Positions 62,242-64,000 of a DNA stretch of 64,000 nucleotides are shown here, in pieces. The notes below the pieces were generated by a model. That model had not been told where the DNA came from. It was given only the letters and a program-made list of their open reading frames with translations, and ran no database searches. The stretch comes from Bacteroides luhongzhouii (GTDB taxonomy: Bacteria; Bacteroidota; Bacteroidia; Bacteroidales; Bacteroidaceae). The stretch covers positions 2,480,001 through 2,544,000 of the forward strand of contig NZ_CP059973.1 in the NCBI RefSeq assembly GCF_009193295.2, read 5' to 3'. Numbering within the stretch: the first letter of the stretch is position 1; every line of letters starts with the position of its first letter. Position numbers and translations under genes: made by a program.

Positions 62242-62766
62242 ATGAGTTTTTCTGAATTGTATCTTATTTATTATCCCAAACTAGTTCGGTTTGCAAAAGA
62301 ATTTGTGATGTCGGAAGAGGATGCTGAGAACATAACGCAAGATGTGTTTACAGACTTATGGGAAAAGAGAGAGTCAATGAATCATATTGAGAATATGAAT
62401 GCTTATCTTTTCAGACTTGTGAGAAACAAATGTTTGGATTATTTAAAGCATAAAGTATTCGAGCAAAAGTATGTCGAGAATGTGAAGGCTTCTTTTGAAA
62501 TTGAGTTGAATCTGAAATTGCAATCTTTGGATCGTTTTGATGTATATGATATATCAGAAAGAAATCAGATGGAGAACCTGATACGGGATGCTATCAATAG
62601 TTTGCCTAAAAGATGCCGTGACATATTTTTGTTAAGTCGCATGGAAGGATTGAAGTATAGGGAAATATCCGAACGTTTGGGCATTTCGGTAAATACAGTG
62701 GAATGTCAGATGGGAATAGCACTGAAAAAGTTGAGAGCAAAACTCAATGTAACATTGGCTGCATAA
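62242..62766 (+). CDS. ECF-type RNA polymerase sigma factor
   Basis: A 174-residue extracytoplasmic-function sigma factor. Region 2 (about 10-80) includes SEEDAENITQDVFTDLWEKR and NAYLFRLVRNKCLDYLKHK. Region 4 (about 112-165) includes NSLPKRCRDIFLLSRMEGLK and GISVNTVECQM. These are the Bacteroides type that often controls glycan genes with a FecR-like anti-sigma factor. The next gene encodes only a short soluble protein instead. Confidence 0.92.
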   Translation: MSFSELYLIYYPKLVRFAKEFVMSEEDAENITQDVFTDLWEKRESMNHIENMNAYLFRLVRNKCLDYLKHKVFEQKYVENVKASFEIELNLKLQSLDRFDVYDISERNQMENLIRDAINSLPKRCRDIFLLSRMEGLKYREISERLGISVNTVECQMGIALKKLRAKLNVTLAA

Positions 62767-62843
62767 CTTTTTAATGATTTTATCGGTATTTTTTAGGGGT
62801 ATTTATTGAGATAATCGTTCTTTGATAAAAAAGGACTGTGTAT

Positions 62844-63074
62844 ATGGAGAATTGTCTGAATAAATATTTTGCGGATGAATTTACTTCTGATGAAAAAACA
62901 GAGTTTCTCATAGAAGTGGAAAACAACGAAAGGCTGAAGGAAGAATTTATAGAAAATCAGAATTTGCTGGCACTCGTTGATTGGATATCTCCGGAATATG
63001 AAAATAATAAAGAAGTTGTCCAACATAAATTATATGAATTTATGTGTAGAATGGAGCAACACAAAGATAAATAG
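62844..63074 (+). CDS. Small soluble anti-sigma-like protein (FecR N-terminal type)
   Basis: A 76-residue acidic protein; the ATG at 62844 is preferred over a GTG six bases upstream. LNKYFADEFTSDEKTEFLIE (about 5-24) resembles the cytoplasmic N-terminal domain of FecR-like anti-sigma factors. There is no membrane segment or periplasmic domain: the frame stops with TAG and the next gene starts 13 bases later. It may be a soluble anti-sigma factor for the upstream gene or a naturally shortened remnant. The assignment is by position and pattern. Confidence 0.6.
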   Translation: MENCLNKYFADEFTSDEKTEFLIEVENNERLKEEFIENQNLLALVDWISPEYENNKEVVQHKLYEFMCRMEQHKDK

Positions 63075-63086
63075 GTTTAGGATACC

Positions 63087-64000
63087 ATGAATAAAATTTA
63101 TATCATATTACTGACTGTTTTCTTTTATGCAAATGTTTATTCTCAACAAGCTTATTTTGTTGATGGGTATCATGGCGGGATATATGGCCATTATCCGGTA
63201 AAGTGGAAAACTCAATTCATTGTGGATCAGCTGGCTATGCATCCGGACTGGCGGATTTGTATGGAGATAGAGCCTGAAACATGGGATACAGTCAGAGTGC
63301 AGACTCCGGAGGCTTATTTGCGTTTTAAAGAGATGGCTACTAGTAATCAGGTAGAGTTTACGAATCCTACTTATGCACAGCCTTATTGCTATAATATCTC
63401 GGGAGAGAGTATAATAAGACAGTTTCAATATGGTATTGCTAAAATAAACAAACATTTTCCGGGGGTGGATTTTGTAACCTATTCGGTAGAAGAACCTTGC
63501 TTCACAAGCTGCTTGCCACAAATCCTTAAACAATTCGGCTTTAAATATGCTGTATTAAAATGTCCCAACACCTGTTGGGGAGGGTATACTGCTGCTTATG
63601 GCGGAGAATTGGTTAATTGGGTGGGACCGGACGGGACTGCAATATTGACTGTTCCCAGATATGCTTGTGAAAAACTGGAGCCGGGATCAACTTGGCAGAC
63701 AACTGCTTGGGGAAATTCGGATGCTTATTTAAAAGATTGCCGTAACGCAGGTATCAAACACCCTGTTGGTATGTGTTTTCAGGATGCGGGATGGAAGAAC
63801 GGCCCATGGCTGGGAAGTGGAAAGAACACAAAAAATAACTCTATATATATGACATGGAGAGATTACATTGAGAATGTCTCCATCGGAAAAACGGATGATA
63901 ACTGGAATTTTTCACAGGAAGATATACATGTGAATCTTATGTGGGGAAGTCAGGTTTTGCAAAAAATAGCGCAAGAAGTACGCGCTTCAGAAAATAGAAT
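63087..64000 (+). CDS. GH38-like alpha-mannosidase, N-terminal part (truncated by window end)
   Basis: The open frame runs to the window end: 304 codons from ATG without a stop. A signal peptide (IYIILLTVFFYANVYSQ) is followed by YFVDGYHGGIYGHYP, then the family's HPDWRICMEIEPETWD, and SVEEPCFTSCLPQIL. These fit the catalytic domain of GH38 zinc-dependent alpha-mannosidases. The family call is by recognition of these blocks. Together with the sigma factor it suggests an inducible mannoside locus continuing to the right. Confidence 0.75.
   Translation, partial: MNKIYIILLTVFFYANVYSQQAYFVDGYHGGIYGHYPVKWKTQFIVDQLAMHPDWRICMEIEPETWDTVRVQTPEAYLRFKEMATSNQVEFTNPTYAQPYCYNISGESIIRQFQYGIAKINKHFPGVDFVTYSVEEPCFTSCLPQILKQFGFKYAVLKCPNTCWGGYTAAYGGELVNWVGPDGTAILTVPRYACEKLEPGSTWQTTAWGNSDAYLKDCRNAGIKHPVGMCFQDAGWKNGPWLGSGKNTKNNSIYMTWRDYIENVSIGKTDDNWNFSQEDIHVNLMWGSQVLQKIAQEVRASENR

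Overview
The window looks like chromosomal DNA of a gut Bacteroides, probably of the B. thetaiotaomicron group (inference from gene content, not from a search). Evidence: many genes are preceded by the Bacteroides-type -7 promoter element TAnnTTTG, Shine-Dalgarno sites are mostly weak, and typical families are present (GH92 and GH38 mannosidases, a NigD-like lipoprotein, DUF6377, DUF5683, FtsH with an Asn-rich N-terminus, a nuo operon without nuoEFG). Most genes are housekeeping, and there is no obvious phage, plasmid or insertion sequence.

Layout. 0-2.3 kb: a surface GH92 alpha-mannosidase lipoprotein. 2.3-16.4 kb: alaS, an M23 peptidase, a MerR regulator, a RelA/SpoT ppGpp enzyme, then a leftward run parA-parB-DUF5683-mltD, and rightward surE-lpxB and a NigD-like lipoprotein. 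16.4-25.7 kb: leftward rsfS-ftsH-cdsA, a tRNA-Gln, a DUF349 protein, mgtE and ksgA, then a flippase-like membrane protein. 25.8-36.8 kb: pepD, two tandem 30-residue peptide genes, an 864-base gene-free stretch rich in repeats, a giant alpha-2-macroglobulin, a DUF1573 protein and meaB. 36.8-49.5 kb: a DMT exporter, an ABC-type ATPase with a DUF4435 protein and an MscS channel, an AraC regulator, a TonB-dependent receptor with a lipoprotein partner, and a multi-PAS histidine kinase. 49.5-59.7 kb: a leftward ten-gene nuo operon (A, B, CD, H-N). 59.8-64 kb: a small secreted protein, a DUF6377 signalling protein, an ECF sigma factor, a 76-residue anti-sigma-like protein and the start of a GH38 gene cut by the window end.

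The genes cover envelope building (lpxB, cdsA, mltD, M23), chromosome segregation (parAB), proteolysis and ribosome control (ftsH, rsfS, spoT), anaerobic respiration (nuo), the propionate pathway accessory meaB, and glycan use (GH92, GH38).

The best candidates for something under-described are: (1) the ATPase-DUF4435 pair at 38.0-39.9 kb, whose composition resembles the PARIS defence system AriA/AriB; (2) the tandem paralogous 30-residue peptides at 27.5-27.8 kb, which share an IG...WGY pattern; (3) three unrelated intergenic arrays that share a 22-base period; and (4) an alpha-2-macroglobulin carrying a SusC-plug-like motif just ahead of its A2M domain.
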